Position numbers and translations under genes: made by a program. From assembly GCA_965227045.1 (NCBI GenBank), contig OZ245718.1, positions 2,852,001-2,916,000 of the forward strand: DNA of 64,000 nt, read 5' to 3'. This document shows positions 17,415 to 25,882 of the stretch, piece after piece; the stretch's first letter is position 1; each line of letters begins with the position of its first letter. The stretch is from UBA10649 sp965227045 (GTDB taxonomy: Bacteria; Actinomycetota; Actinomycetes; S36-B12). The notes beneath the pieces are model-generated. The model had not been told where the DNA came from, searched no databases, and saw nothing but the letters and a program-made list of their open reading frames with translations.

Positions 17415-18212
17415 ATGCGGATAGCCATTCTTGGCGGGGGCGTGATGGGCGAGACGCTCGCCGGCGGGCTTCTGCGCGTACTCGAGCCGGTGCCGGAGAT
17501 CGTCATTGTCGAGAAGCGTGCGGAGCGTGCGGCCGAGCTGACCGCCCTCATGCCGGTCCAGGTGGACGATGCCCAGGGCGCGATCCCGGGCGCGGATGTG
17601 GTCATCCTCGCCGTCAAGCCGCAGGACGTCGAGGGACTGCTCGCCGACGTCGGCCCCTTGATCCAGTCGGGTGCCCTGCTCATTTCCATTGCGGCCGGCA
17701 TCCGCACGGCGACGATCGAGAGTCATGTCGGCAGTTCGGTCAGCGTGGTGCGTGCGATGCCCAACACTCCGGCCCGCGTCGGCCAGGCCGTGACCGGGGT
17801 CAGCCCCGCCGCCGGGTGTGCACCCGAGGCGCTCGCGCTGTCCGTGCGCTTGCTGGAATCGGTCGGCATCGTCGTCGAGGTGCCCGAGTCCCTGCAGGAC
17901 GCCGTCACGGCCGTGTCGGGCAGCGGCCCGGCCTACGTGTTCTTCCTCGCCGAGGCGATGATCACGGCGGCCGAGGGCCTTGGCCTGGACCCGGTTACCG
18001 CTGAGCGCATGGTTCACCAGACGATCCTCGGCGCGGCGGCGCTGCTCGACAGCTCGGGTTCCTCGGCTCACGAGCTGCGCGCGCGGGTGACCTCTCCGAA
18101 CGGGACGACGGCTGCTGCGATCGCGACGATGGAGGGACTCGGAGTGGCCGATGCGGTCGCGGCTGCGATCGCATCAGCGCGCGATCGCAGCCGCGAGCTC
18201 TCGGGCGGCTGA
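17415..18212 (+). CDS. proC: Pyrroline-5-carboxylate reductase
   Basis: This 265-residue enzyme makes L-proline from 1-pyrroline-5-carboxylate with NAD(P)H. The N-terminal Rossmann motif ILGGGVMGE is at residues 5-13 and AVKPQDV is near 66. The RAMPNTPA segment lies near 113, and the C-terminal signature runs from VSGSGPAYVFF to VTSPNGTTAAAI. The start is ATG 17415, which puts the nucleotide-binding loop at the usual place. The open frame upstream overlaps the TetR gene out of frame and is not used. Confidence 0.96.
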   Translation: MRIAILGGGVMGETLAGGLLRVLEPVPEIVIVEKRAERAAELTALMPVQVDDAQGAIPGADVVILAVKPQDVEGLLADVGPLIQSGALLISIAAGIRTATIESHVGSSVSVVRAMPNTPARVGQAVTGVSPAAGCAPEALALSVRLLESVGIVVEVPESLQDAVTAVSGSGPAYVFFLAEAMITAAEGLGLDPVTAERMVHQTILGAAALLDSSGSSAHELRARVTSPNGTTAAAIATMEGLGVADAVAAAIASARDRSRELSGG

Positions 18213-18214
18213 GC

Positions 18215-19411
18215 ATGGGCGATCGATTGGGCCTCGTCTGGGACGAGCGCCTCGCGGAGTATGACTTCGGGCCCGGGCATCCGCTGGCTCCGGTTCGGGT
18301 GCAGCTGGCTATGCGACTTGCTGCGGACTTCGGGCTCTTGTCCTTGCCGTCGGTACGCATGCTCGGGCCGGTCGAGCCGGTTGACGACGAGGCGCTCCTG
18401 CGCGTGCACGAGGCCGGCTACGTCGACGCGGTCGTGCGCGCGTCGACCGACCCGCATTTCTACGACGCCGACCGCGGCCTGGGCACCACCGACGACCCGG
18501 TGTTCCCTGACATGCACCGAGCCGCCGCTCGCGTTGCCGGCGCCTCGCTCCTCGCCGCGCAATCGGTGTGGGGCGGCACGGTCGACCACGCCGTGAGCCT
18601 GGCTGGCGGCCTGCACCACGCGATGCCGGGCGCGGCGGAGGGCTTCTGCGTCTACAACGACATCGCGGTCGCGATCGCCTGGCTGCTCGACAACGGAGTC
18701 CAGCGCGTCGCGTACATCGATGTCGACGTCCATCACGGCGACGGCGTGCAGGCGATGTTCTGGGACGACCCGCGCGTGATGACGATCTCCATCCACGAGC
18801 ATCCGCGCTCACTGTTCCCGGGCACCGGCTACGCGACCGAGACCGGCGGCCCGTCCGCTCCCGGCACCGCGGTCAACATCGCGCTGCCCGCGGGCACCGG
18901 CGACCAGGGCTGGCTGCGGGCGCTCCACGCGGTCGTCCCCGAACTCCTGGAGGCTTTCGCGCCGGAGGTGATCGTCAGCCAGCAGGGGGTCGACACGCAC
19001 GTCGAGGATCCCTTGGCGCACCTGCTCGTCTCCCTGGACGGCCAGCGGATGGCCTTCGAGGCGATCCACCGATGGGCGCACCGCTACGCGGCCGGCCGAT
19101 GGGTGGCGCTCGGCGGCGGCGGCTACGAGTGGGTCGATGTCGTGCCGCGGGCCTGGACGCACCTGATTGCGATCGCCGCCGGCGCACCCATCGCGCCCGA
19201 GACGACGGTGCCGCCGGAGTTCCACGAGTTCGTCATGGAGCTGCTCGGGCGACAGGCGCCCGGTCGCATGACCGACGGTCGTCAGCCGTGGCCCAAGCCC
19301 TTCGACCAGGGTTTCAATCCCGACGATCCGATCGACGCCGCGATCATGGCGACACGCGAAGCGGTGTTCCCGAGGTGGGGCCTGACGGCCGAGCCGTCGG
19401 TGTGGTTCTGA
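18215..19411 (+). CDS. acuC: AcuC-like class I histone deacetylase superfamily protein
   Basis: This 398-residue zinc-dependent deacetylase probably removes acetyl groups from lysines of proteins such as acetyl-CoA synthetase. It has the HDAC superfamily motifs: GGLHHA at 131-136 (catalytic His pair), then YIDVDVHHGDG at 167-177 with metal ligands Asp171 and His173. The third metal Asp is in QQGVDTH near residue 258, and a GGGGYEW segment follows. It starts at ATG 18215, 2 nt after proC. A GNAT acetyltransferase fusion is encoded at 39800, so the window holds candidates for both adding and removing acetyl groups. Confidence 0.9.
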   Translation: MGDRLGLVWDERLAEYDFGPGHPLAPVRVQLAMRLAADFGLLSLPSVRMLGPVEPVDDEALLRVHEAGYVDAVVRASTDPHFYDADRGLGTTDDPVFPDMHRAAARVAGASLLAAQSVWGGTVDHAVSLAGGLHHAMPGAAEGFCVYNDIAVAIAWLLDNGVQRVAYIDVDVHHGDGVQAMFWDDPRVMTISIHEHPRSLFPGTGYATETGGPSAPGTAVNIALPAGTGDQGWLRALHAVVPELLEAFAPEVIVSQQGVDTHVEDPLAHLLVSLDGQRMAFEAIHRWAHRYAAGRWVALGGGGYEWVDVVPRAWTHLIAIAAGAPIAPETTVPPEFHEFVMELLGRQAPGRMTDGRQPWPKPFDQGFNPDDPIDAAIMATREAVFPRWGLTAEPSVWF

Positions 19412-19544
19412 GGGCGATGCGGGGCAATATCCGCATTCAACTTTCCCAATGACCACATGGGCCACTAGTCTTCGCAACGCCTAGAAGCCGTGTGACTCCG
19501 GAGGGGAAGCCGGGGCGGTCCGGGGCAGAGAGTTCGGTGTGCAG

Positions 19545-19751
19545 ATGTCTACGACCCCCGACCGGGCGTTCGCTGAGGTGCGGTTCCTCACCGTCGCCGA
19601 GGTGGCCGCAGTGATGCGCGTCTCCAAGATGACCGTCTACCGCCTCGTGCACAACGGCGAGATGCCGGCAGTGCGGGTGGGACGCTCGTTTCGAGTACCC
19701 GAGCAGGCAGTTCACGACTACCTCCGCGACTCGTTCGTGGAAACCGCCTGA
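19545..19751 (+). CDS. BldC-like MerR-type helix-turn-helix DNA-binding protein
   Basis: This 68-residue protein consists almost entirely of one winged helix-turn-helix of the excisionase/MerR class (FLTVAEVAAVMRVSKMTVYRLVHNGEMPAVRVGRSFRVPEQAV-type). It belongs with the small actinobacterial regulators related to BldC; in mycobacteria the gene at this position is Rv0500A. ATG 19545 is preferred; GTG 19539 is in frame 6 nt upstream. It precedes the bS22 gene by 118 nt. It may bind DNA repeats cooperatively as BldC does. Confidence 0.9.
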   Translation: MSTTPDRAFAEVRFLTVAEVAAVMRVSKMTVYRLVHNGEMPAVRVGRSFRVPEQAVHDYLRDSFVETA

Positions 19752-19869
19752 GACCACGCATCGGGCTCGGCGGTAGGCTCAGCGAGCCAAGGAGTACGAC
19801 GGGTGGGCCTGTGATGGCTCGCCTCACCAACATCTGGCCGCAGCGGTCGGCCGAGAGAAGGAAATTTTA

Positions 19870-19968
19870 ATGGGTTCGGTTGTCAAGAAGCGGCGTAAGC
19901 GGATGGCGAAGAAGAAGCACCGCAAGCTGCTCCGTCGCACCAGGGTCCAGCGCCGCAACAAGAAGTAG
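19870..19968 (+). CDS. Small basic ribosomal protein bS22 (AURKAIP1/COX24 domain)
   Basis: This 32-codon gene encodes a very basic peptide: MGSVVKKRRKRMAKKKHRKL, then LRRTRVQRRNKK. It matches the actinobacterial protein known as bS22, seen bound to the small subunit of mycobacterial ribosomes and encoded at Rv0500B. A good ribosome-binding site (GAGAAGGAA) lies 8-10 nt upstream of ATG 19870. The HTH-bS22-epimerase-acyltransferase order is conserved in actinobacteria. The gene is short enough to be missed by length filters. Confidence 0.93.
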   Translation: MGSVVKKRRKRMAKKKHRKLLRRTRVQRRNKK

Positions 19969-20007
19969 CGTCCGGCGGTCGCCCGCCACGGCATGAGGGG
20001 GTCTGTC

Positions 20008-20979
20008 ATGGGCCGCACCGTGCTGGTGACGGGCGTCTCCAGATACCTCGGCGGCCGGATGGCCGCAATACTCGCCGCGGATCCCGCGATCTCGACCGTC
20101 ATCGGCGTTGACGTTGTCGCGCCCGAGGCCCCGATCCCCGGCACCCAGTTCGTCAGGGCCGACATTCGCAACCCCGTCATCGCGAAGGTGATGGGCGAGG
20201 CGGGGGTCGACACTGTCGTGCACATGGGCGTCATCGCGACCCCGAAGCAGGCCGGCGGCCGGTCGACGATGAAGGAAATCAACGTCATCGGGACGATGCA
20301 GCTGCTCGCGGCCTGCCAGCGCACGTCGAGCGTGCGCTCGGTCGTGGTCAAGTCGACCTCGGCGGTCTACGGCTCGGGTCCGAAGGATCCGGCTATGTTC
20401 ACCGAGGACATGGAGCCCAAGCACACGCCCGCATCGGGATGGGCGAAGGACTCGGTAGAGGTCGAGACCTATGTGCGCGGCTTCGCGCGCCGTCGACCCG
20501 ACGTCGTCGTCTCGACACTGCGCTTCGCGAACTTCATCGGCAGGAACGTCAAGACGCCGACGACCGCGTACTACACCCTTCCGGTGATCCCCACCGTCCT
20601 CGGATTCGACCCTCGGGTCCAGTTCATCGACGAGGACGACGGCCTCGAGGCGATGCGGTGCGTGGTGATGAACCCGCGCCGCGGGACATTCAACATCGCG
20701 GGCGATGGCGTGCTGCTGCTCTCGCAGGCGGTCCGGCGAGCCCACCGCCCCTCGATTGCCGTCCCACGGCTCCTCTTCGCGACGGTCGGCCGCAGCCTCA
20801 GCAGCACGGGGTTCGCCGACTTCTCACCCGAGGCAGTCCGTCACCTGACGTACGGTCGTTGCCTGGACACCACGGCCATGCGACGCAAGCTCGACTTCCG
20901 CCCGTCGAAGACCAGCGAGGAGGCCTTCATGCAATTCGTCGGCCGCGGAGATTCCGATCGCGAGGTCGACGTTGCCTGA
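20008..20979 (+). CDS. NAD-dependent epimerase/dehydratase family protein (atypical SDR)
   Basis: This 323-residue extended short-chain dehydrogenase-like protein has a nucleotide-binding segment TGVSRYLGG at residues 8-16 and an ADIRNP segment that would contact the cofactor adenine. The catalytic YxxxK is not recognisable: SGWAKDS at about 143-149 has Trp at the Tyr position. It may therefore bind a nucleotide without classic dehydrogenase or epimerase activity. ATG 20008 has a GAGGGGG ribosome-binding site; ATG 19993 is in frame but lacks one. It overlaps the acyltransferase gene by 8 nt. Mycobacteria have a homologue annotated GalE2 (Rv0501) at this position. Confidence 0.85.
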   Translation: MGRTVLVTGVSRYLGGRMAAILAADPAISTVIGVDVVAPEAPIPGTQFVRADIRNPVIAKVMGEAGVDTVVHMGVIATPKQAGGRSTMKEINVIGTMQLLAACQRTSSVRSVVVKSTSAVYGSGPKDPAMFTEDMEPKHTPASGWAKDSVEVETYVRGFARRRPDVVVSTLRFANFIGRNVKTPTTAYYTLPVIPTVLGFDPRVQFIDEDDGLEAMRCVVMNPRRGTFNIAGDGVLLLSQAVRRAHRPSIAVPRLLFATVGRSLSSTGFADFSPEAVRHLTYGRCLDTTAMRRKLDFRPSKTSEEAFMQFVGRGDSDREVDVA

Positions 20980-21982
20980 CGCAGAGATCATCCCGATCGA
21001 TCCCGGATCCGGCCCGTCGAAGGCGGCCCGACTGGTCGGCAACACCGGACCCAAGCCAACCGCGCCGGTTCGCACAGGCCCGTCGAAGAAGAAGCGCGTG
21101 ATCGTCACGGCCGAGGAGCTCGCCGAGTTCGACGGCAACGCGGATCTCGCTGAAGCCGAGACGGACAGCCTGCTCGACTTCATCCGACGTCGGCTGGCCG
21201 GCGACTACAGCGTCGACGACTTCGGCTTCGACCCCGAGCTCACCGAGCGAGTGTTCCTCGCGATGGCCCGGCCGCTGTACAACTCGTGGTTCCGCGTCGA
21301 GGTCAGCGGACTGGAGAACGTGCCCAGCGAGGGCGCCGCGCTGGTCGTCGGCAATCACTCGGGCACCATCGCACTCGACTCGGTCATGACGCAGGTGGCC
21401 TTGCACGACGAGCACCCCGCGCACCGGCACCTGCGGATGCTCGGTGCCAACCTCGTCTTCCAGACGCCCTTCATCGGCGAGATCGCCCGCAAGGCGGGCC
21501 ACACGCTTGCCTGCCACCCTGACGCGGAGCGATTGCTGTCCGGAGGCGAGCTCGTCGGCGTCTGGCCGGAGGGCTTCAAGGGCGTCGGCAAGCCCTTCAG
21601 CCAGCGGTACAAGCTGCAGCGCTTCGGCCGCGGGGGATTCGTGGCCGCCGCCCTGAGCACCGGCGCCCCGATCATCCCGACAGCCATCGTGGGTGCCGAG
21701 GAGATCTACCCGATGGTCGCGAACGCCTCGATACTTGCGCGCATCTTCGGGCTGCCGTACTTCCCGATCACCCCGACGTTCCCGTGGCTCGGCCCGCTCG
21801 GCCTCATCCCGCTGCCGAGCAAGTGGCTGATTCACTTCGGCGAGCCGATTCCCACCGACGACTTCCCGCTCGGCGCTGCGGACGATCCGATGCTCGTGTT
21901 CAACCTGACCGACCAGGTGCGCGAGGAGATCCAGCAGTCCGTCTACCGACTCCTGGTCAAGCGCCCCTCCGCCTTCGGCTAA
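20972..21982 (+). CDS. PlsC-like lysophospholipid acyltransferase
   Basis: This 336-residue protein contains a glycerolipid acyltransferase domain from about residue 105. An N-terminal extension of about 90 residues is of low complexity and lysine-containing. The acceptor motif is NHSG with His129 and a following Asp136, as in the actinobacterial branch where the H-to-D spacing differs from classic H-x4-D. VWPEGFKG near 195 corresponds to the EGTR substrate loop. The start is TTG 20972, overlapping the upstream SDR gene by 8 nt. It probably acylates a lysolipid or glycolipid at the inner membrane face. Mycobacterial Rv0502 is the positional counterpart. Confidence 0.87.
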   Translation: MPDAEIIPIDPGSGPSKAARLVGNTGPKPTAPVRTGPSKKKRVIVTAEELAEFDGNADLAEAETDSLLDFIRRRLAGDYSVDDFGFDPELTERVFLAMARPLYNSWFRVEVSGLENVPSEGAALVVGNHSGTIALDSVMTQVALHDEHPAHRHLRMLGANLVFQTPFIGEIARKAGHTLACHPDAERLLSGGELVGVWPEGFKGVGKPFSQRYKLQRFGRGGFVAAALSTGAPIIPTAIVGAEEIYPMVANASILARIFGLPYFPITPTFPWLGPLGLIPLPSKWLIHFGEPIPTDDFPLGAADDPMLVFNLTDQVREEIQQSVYRLLVKRPSAFG

Positions 21983-21995
21983 CCAACCCAAACCC

Positions 21996-22165
21996 CGAAT
22001 TGAACCGCCTCCCGGGTCAATTCCATGTTTTTCGTGGCCAAACAGCCCCTGGATGCAGATTTGAACCGCCCCGGGTGAGGCAGCGCGCAAGGCGGTTCAG
22101 ATCCTCAGAATCCCCGCCCGGAACGGCCACAAACCCCGATTTGACCCGGAAGGCGGTTCAATTCG
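21996..22165. repeat. Nested intergenic inverted repeats between convergent genes
   Basis: The outer arms at 21996-22020 and 22141-22165 are 25 nt long and differ at one position. An inner pair (22058-22070 and 22091-22103, 13 nt with one mismatch) carries the same TTGAACCGCC word. The right outer arm overlaps the last codons and stop of the HAD gene. The element fills the gap between plsC-like and the HAD gene. It could terminate transcription from both sides, but the 120-nt spacing of the outer pair is long for that. Confidence 0.8.
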
Positions 22166-23036
22166 AACGGCGGCCGGCGCGGGCTGCGGCGTAGCCCACG
22201 GCGAGGCCGATTGCGATGCCCCCGGCGCCGGACGCGGCCGGCAGCGCCACTCGCTTGAACTGCTCGCGGCGGCGGAAGTCGCGAATCTTCCAGTCGTTCT
22301 CGCGGGCGTGGGCGCGCAGCGCGGGATCGGGATTCACGGCCACCGGCGTGCCGACCGCAGACAGCATCGGGATGTCGTTCGAGGAGTCCGAGTAGGCCGA
22401 GCAGCGCGCCAGGTCAAGGCCCTCGCGGGCGGCGAGCGCCTTGATCGCCTCGGCCTTGGCCAGCCCGTGCAGCGGCGGGCCGTCCAGGTGCCCGGTGTAG
22501 ACGCCGTCCTTGATCTGCGACACCGTTCCCAGCGCGCCGGTCAGGCCCAGCCGCTTGGCGATCAGGCTGGCGAGCTCGATGGGAGTGGCGGTGACCAGCC
22601 ACACCTGCTGGCCAGCATCGAGGTGTCCCTGCGCGATTGCGAGCGTGCCGGGGATCAGTTTGTCGATCATGCTCTCGTCGAAGACCTCCTCGCCAAGGCG
22701 CACAAGCTCGTCGACCCTTCGGCCCTCCACGAAGGACAGCGCGGCCTCCGTGGCCGACGCAACATCCTCGAGGTCCTCCGAACCGCTCATGACGAACTTC
22801 AACTGCTTGACGCCGAAGCCGAAGATCTCCCTGCCGGTGAAGTACTTGCGCCGAGCGAGGCCAACCGCGAAGTGGAAGATGCTGGCACCGCGGATCATCG
22901 TGTTGTCGACATCGAAGAACGCGGCAGCGGTGGGATCGGACTTCGGCTCGTGCGACGCGTCCGCTCCGCCAGCAACGGCGGACGCTTCGCCGGCCCTGCG
23001 GTACTGCGAGAGCACGTCCTCGCTCGAGGCATTCAC
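22158..23036 (-). CDS. HAD-IB family phosphatase (SerB-like)
   Basis: This protein of about 292 residues has the HAD signature FFDVDNT at 41-46, with nucleophile Asp42 and acid/base Asp44. VTATP near 156 is motif II, and the YSDSSNDIPML segment near 225 is motif III. It falls in the HAD-IB group with phosphoserine phosphatases; mycobacterial SerB1 (Rv0505c) is in the same neighbourhood. The C-terminus has a hydrophobic Gly/Ala-rich helix (about 263-285) followed by basic residues, which may anchor it to the membrane. GTG 23036 is chosen; the frame is open further upstream across the intergenic region. It is divergent from the acyl-CoA ligase gene. Confidence 0.86.
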   Translation of the reverse strand: MNASSEDVLSQYRRAGEASAVAGGADASHEPKSDPTAAAFFDVDNTMIRGASIFHFAVGLARRKYFTGREIFGFGVKQLKFVMSGSEDLEDVASATEAALSFVEGRRVDELVRLGEEVFDESMIDKLIPGTLAIAQGHLDAGQQVWLVTATPIELASLIAKRLGLTGALGTVSQIKDGVYTGHLDGPPLHGLAKAEAIKALAAREGLDLARCSAYSDSSNDIPMLSAVGTPVAVNPDPALRAHARENDWKIRDFRRREQFKRVALPAASGAGGIAIGLAVGYAAARAGRRSN

Positions 23037-23093
23037 AGGGTGAGAGTACCCAGCGTTCCTGTGAGGTGTGCCAGACTCAGATCGAGGCGACGC

Positions 23094-23100
23094 GAGGAGG
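23094..23100 (+). promoter_or_regulatory. Strong ribosome-binding site of the acyl-CoA ligase gene
   Basis: GAGGAGG lies 7 nt before ATG 23108 and fixes that codon as the start, although the frame is open upstream to 23066. Confidence 0.8.
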
Positions 23101-23107
23101 TGCCCGG

Positions 23108-24625
23108 ATGAGCGCGAACATCGCGGCATTCCTGCATGACTCGGCGGTTCGCCATCCCGATGCCACGTGCATCGTGACCGGCGATCGCAGCTACACGTGG
23201 GCGCAGGTCAACCGCGACGTGTCGACCTACGCGGCCGGCCTCCTGGAACGCGGCATGCGTCCTGGCGATCGGATCGCGTTCCTGCTCGGCAACACCTACG
23301 AGTTCGTCGTCGCCTACTACGCCTCGGCGCGCGCCGGCCTGGTCTCCGTGCCGCTCAATCCCGCGTATACGAGCGCAGAGGTGGCCGTGCTGATCGCGGA
23401 CTGCGATGCACGGATGCTTCTCGTGCAGCCCTCCACGCGCACGGTGGGCGAGGACTCTGCAGCGGCGCTGCCGGGGTGCGATGTGGTCAGCGTCGTCGGC
23501 TCGGAATGGTCGCGGATCGGACGATCGGGCGAGGGTGTCTACCTGTCGCGCGACGACACGGAGCCAGACACCCTCGCGCTCCTCCTATTCACCGCCGGCA
23601 CCAGCGGGCGACCGAAGGGGGCCATGCTCACCCACGGCGCGCTGCGGGCGAACATCGAAATGCTCCTCGCGCTGTCCGATCCGCCCGCGGTCGTCGACTC
23701 CGACGTGGTCCTCGTCGTGCTGCCGATGTTCCACGTCTACGGCCTCAATACGGTGCTCGGTCTTGCGGTTGCTGCTGGCGCAACCTGCGTGCTCGTCGAT
23801 CGATTCGACCCGGTCGAATCCCTCAACGTGATCGCGGGCGAGGGCGTCACGACTGTTGCGGGAGCACCGGGGATGTACCAGGCCTGGTGCAAGACTCCCG
23901 GCCTGCGCGAGGCGATGGCGACTGTGCGACTGCTGTCGAGCGGCGGATCCCCGCTCCCCGCGCGCGTGTTCAGCGAGTTCGCGGAACTCACCGGTCTGGA
24001 GATCTTCGAGGGCTACGGAATGACGGAGACGGCACCGGTCGTTGCGACAACGCTCGTCTCCGGCACGCCGAAGGCCGGATCCGTCGGGCGCGCGCTGCCG
24101 GGCCTGGAGATCCGCATGGTCGACGAGTCGGGCATCGAGGTCGACGACGGCGATCCTGGCGAGGTCTGGGTGCGCGGTCCTTCCGTATTCCGGGGCTACT
24201 GGCCAGGCGCGATCGGCGGCGCGGATGCCGAGGGCTGGTTCCGTTCCGGTGATGTCGCCTACGCCGACGATGACGGCGACCTGCACGTCGTCGACCGGCG
24301 TCGCGAGGTCATCCTCGTCAATGGCTTCAACGTCTACCCGCGCGAGATCGAGCTGGTCATCGACGACCTCGACGGCGTCGCCGAGGCAGCGGTCGTCGGT
24401 GTTCCCGACGACACGACCGGTGAAGCCGTGAGCGCGTTGGTCGTCGCGCGGCGCGGCGTCGTGCTGACGCCCGAGGAGATCCTCGCGCACTGCGCGACGC
24501 GGCTGGCCCGCTTCAAGTGCCCGACCACGATTCGCGTCGTCGACGAACTGCCGCACTCGGTCACCGGCAAGGTTGCCAAGGGGCGCCTGCGCGACGTGTA
24601 CGGCGATACCGGCTACGGCGCGTGA
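23108..24625 (+). CDS. Acyl-CoA ligase (AMP-binding, FadD-like)
   Basis: This 505-residue ANL-superfamily enzyme activates a carboxylic acid with ATP and CoA through an acyl-adenylate. The phosphate-binding A3 loop FTAGTSGRPKG is near residue 165, the EGYGMTETAPV motif (A5) near 308, and GDVAYADDDGDL (A7) near 388. The hinge segment RRREVILVNGFNVYPREIE-like (A8) is near 408, and the catalytic Lys is in SVTGKVAKG near the end. Medium- or long-chain fatty acids are the likely substrates, but the pocket cannot be read by eye. It overlaps the glutaredoxin gene by 4 nt. Confidence 0.9.
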   Translation: MSANIAAFLHDSAVRHPDATCIVTGDRSYTWAQVNRDVSTYAAGLLERGMRPGDRIAFLLGNTYEFVVAYYASARAGLVSVPLNPAYTSAEVAVLIADCDARMLLVQPSTRTVGEDSAAALPGCDVVSVVGSEWSRIGRSGEGVYLSRDDTEPDTLALLLFTAGTSGRPKGAMLTHGALRANIEMLLALSDPPAVVDSDVVLVVLPMFHVYGLNTVLGLAVAAGATCVLVDRFDPVESLNVIAGEGVTTVAGAPGMYQAWCKTPGLREAMATVRLLSSGGSPLPARVFSEFAELTGLEIFEGYGMTETAPVVATTLVSGTPKAGSVGRALPGLEIRMVDESGIEVDDGDPGEVWVRGPSVFRGYWPGAIGGADAEGWFRSGDVAYADDDGDLHVVDRRREVILVNGFNVYPREIELVIDDLDGVAEAAVVGVPDDTTGEAVSALVVARRGVVLTPEEILAHCATRLARFKCPTTIRVVDELPHSVTGKVAKGRLRDVYGDTGYGA

Positions 24626-24870
24626 GCACGGCCACCGAGCCCCGCGTCACCTTGATCGGCAAGCCCGGCTGCCACCTGTGCGACGCTGCTCGCGCAGTCA
24701 TCGTCGACGTATGCGCGACGACAGGCGACTCGTGGGCCGAGCTCTCGATCGAGGACGACCCGTCGCTCGCCGACGAGTACTGGGAGCAGATCCCCGTAGT
24801 GCTTGTCGATGGAAAGCGCCACGACTTCTGGCGCGTTGACCCGGGCCGCCTGCGAGCCGCGCTGTCCTAG
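24622..24870 (+). CDS. Glutaredoxin-like thioredoxin-fold protein (C-x2-C)
   Basis: This 82-residue single-domain protein begins with a beta strand and the redox motif GCHLCDAA (CxxC). The cis-Pro is in QIPVVLVDGK near residue 58. This belongs to the DUF836/glutaredoxin-like group common in actinobacteria, which lack glutathione, so the reductant is probably mycothiol or thioredoxin. It starts at GTG 24622, overlapping the ligase stop. In relatives such a gene lies directly upstream of rex; here a minus-strand reductase gene sits between. Confidence 0.88.
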   Translation: MSTATEPRVTLIGKPGCHLCDAARAVIVDVCATTGDSWAELSIEDDPSLADEYWEQIPVVLVDGKRHDFWRVDPGRLRAALS

Positions 24871-25814
24871 TACCGATCACCCGAAGGCGCGGGGAGCGCA
24901 TCGAGTTCGGCAAGGTCGGCCGCGCTCAGCGTCAGATCGGCTGCGGCCGCGTTCTCCTCCAGGCGTGCGACGCGCTTCGTGCCTGGAATCGGAATGACCT
25001 GGGGGCCTTGTGCCAGGAGCCACGCGAGTGCCACCTGCGCGGGAGTCGCGTCATACCTGCTTGCGACCGCGGTGACGGCGTCGACCAGTGCCTGGTTTGC
25101 CGCCATCGCATCGGGAGCGAACCGTGGGAGGTTCGCGCGGAAGTCGTCGGACGCGAACGTGCGGGAGCCGAGCGCGCCGGTGAGGAAGCCGCGGCCCAGG
25201 GGCGAGTACGGCAGGAACGCGATGCCGTTGGCGATGCAGTAGGGCAGCACCTCGTCGGCCCATTCGCGGGTCCACAGGGACATCTCACTTTGCACTGACG
25301 CGACCGGATGAATCGCGTGGCAGGCGGCGAGCTCGTCGACGGTGACCTCCGACAGCCCGATGGCGCGGACCTTGCCGGCGTCGACCAGGGCAGCGAATGC
25401 CGCCCAGGTCTCCTCGACCGGCGTCTGCGGACTGACGCGGTGAAGTTGGTAGAGGTCGATGTAGTCGGTGCCGAGGCGCTGGAGCGAGGCGTCGCATGCG
25501 GCGGCGACGTACTCGGGCGTCGCGCGGCGCTCGTACGTAAATGACGGGTCGAACACGAGTCCGCACTTGGTGGCCAGGACGGCGCTCGCACGGCGCCCGT
25601 GGAGCGCCCGACCGACCAGGTCCTCGTTCGTGAACGGGCCGTAGACGTCGGCAGTGTCGACGAGCGTGACGCCGAGTTCGAGGGCGCTGTGGATGACCGC
25701 GATGGATGTCGCATCGTCGGCGGTTGCGACGTCGTACGCGTGGCTCATGCCCATGCAGCCGAGGCCGATCGCGCCGACCTGAATGCCGCTTGTCCCGAGT
25801 GCCCTGATCTCCAT
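24867..25814 (-). CDS. Aldo/keto reductase
   Basis: This 315-residue NADPH-dependent (alpha/beta)8-barrel reductase is of the AKR12/13-like bacterial type. Catalytic residues can be placed: Asp in LVDTADVYG near residue 51 with the Tyr a few positions later, Lys in LATKCG near 82, and His in DLYQLHRV near 123. The IPIPGTKRVARLEENAAAADL segment near the C-terminus is the cofactor-binding part. The substrate is unknown. It is convergent with glutaredoxin, whose last 4 nt it overlaps, and divergent from rex. The starting ATG is at 25814. Confidence 0.92.
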   Translation of the reverse strand: MEIRALGTSGIQVGAIGLGCMGMSHAYDVATADDATSIAVIHSALELGVTLVDTADVYGPFTNEDLVGRALHGRRASAVLATKCGLVFDPSFTYERRATPEYVAAACDASLQRLGTDYIDLYQLHRVSPQTPVEETWAAFAALVDAGKVRAIGLSEVTVDELAACHAIHPVASVQSEMSLWTREWADEVLPYCIANGIAFLPYSPLGRGFLTGALGSRTFASDDFRANLPRFAPDAMAANQALVDAVTAVASRYDATPAQVALAWLLAQGPQVIPIPGTKRVARLEENAAAADLTLSAADLAELDALPAPSGDRY

Positions 25815-25882
25815 GCGAGGAGGCTACCCGCTCGTGAATCCGGCTCCGTAACCGATTATCGGCCACGCACGTCCGGTCAACT

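Noticed and set aside
15749..17707. 652-codon open frame on the minus strand across ctpE, the isomerase, the TetR gene and proC
   Set aside because: It runs antisense to four well-supported genes, has no family motif and is rich in Arg/His/Asp as expected from the opposite strand of GC-rich codons.
19412..19544. Promoter of the BldC-like gene
   Set aside because: AT-richer words such as TAGTCT are present, but no convincing -35/-10 pair with correct spacing could be chosen.
24867..25814. Aldo/keto reductase as a horizontally acquired insertion between glutaredoxin and rex
   Set aside because: It breaks the expected adjacency, but its codon use looks like its neighbours and there are no flanking repeats, so transfer is not supported.
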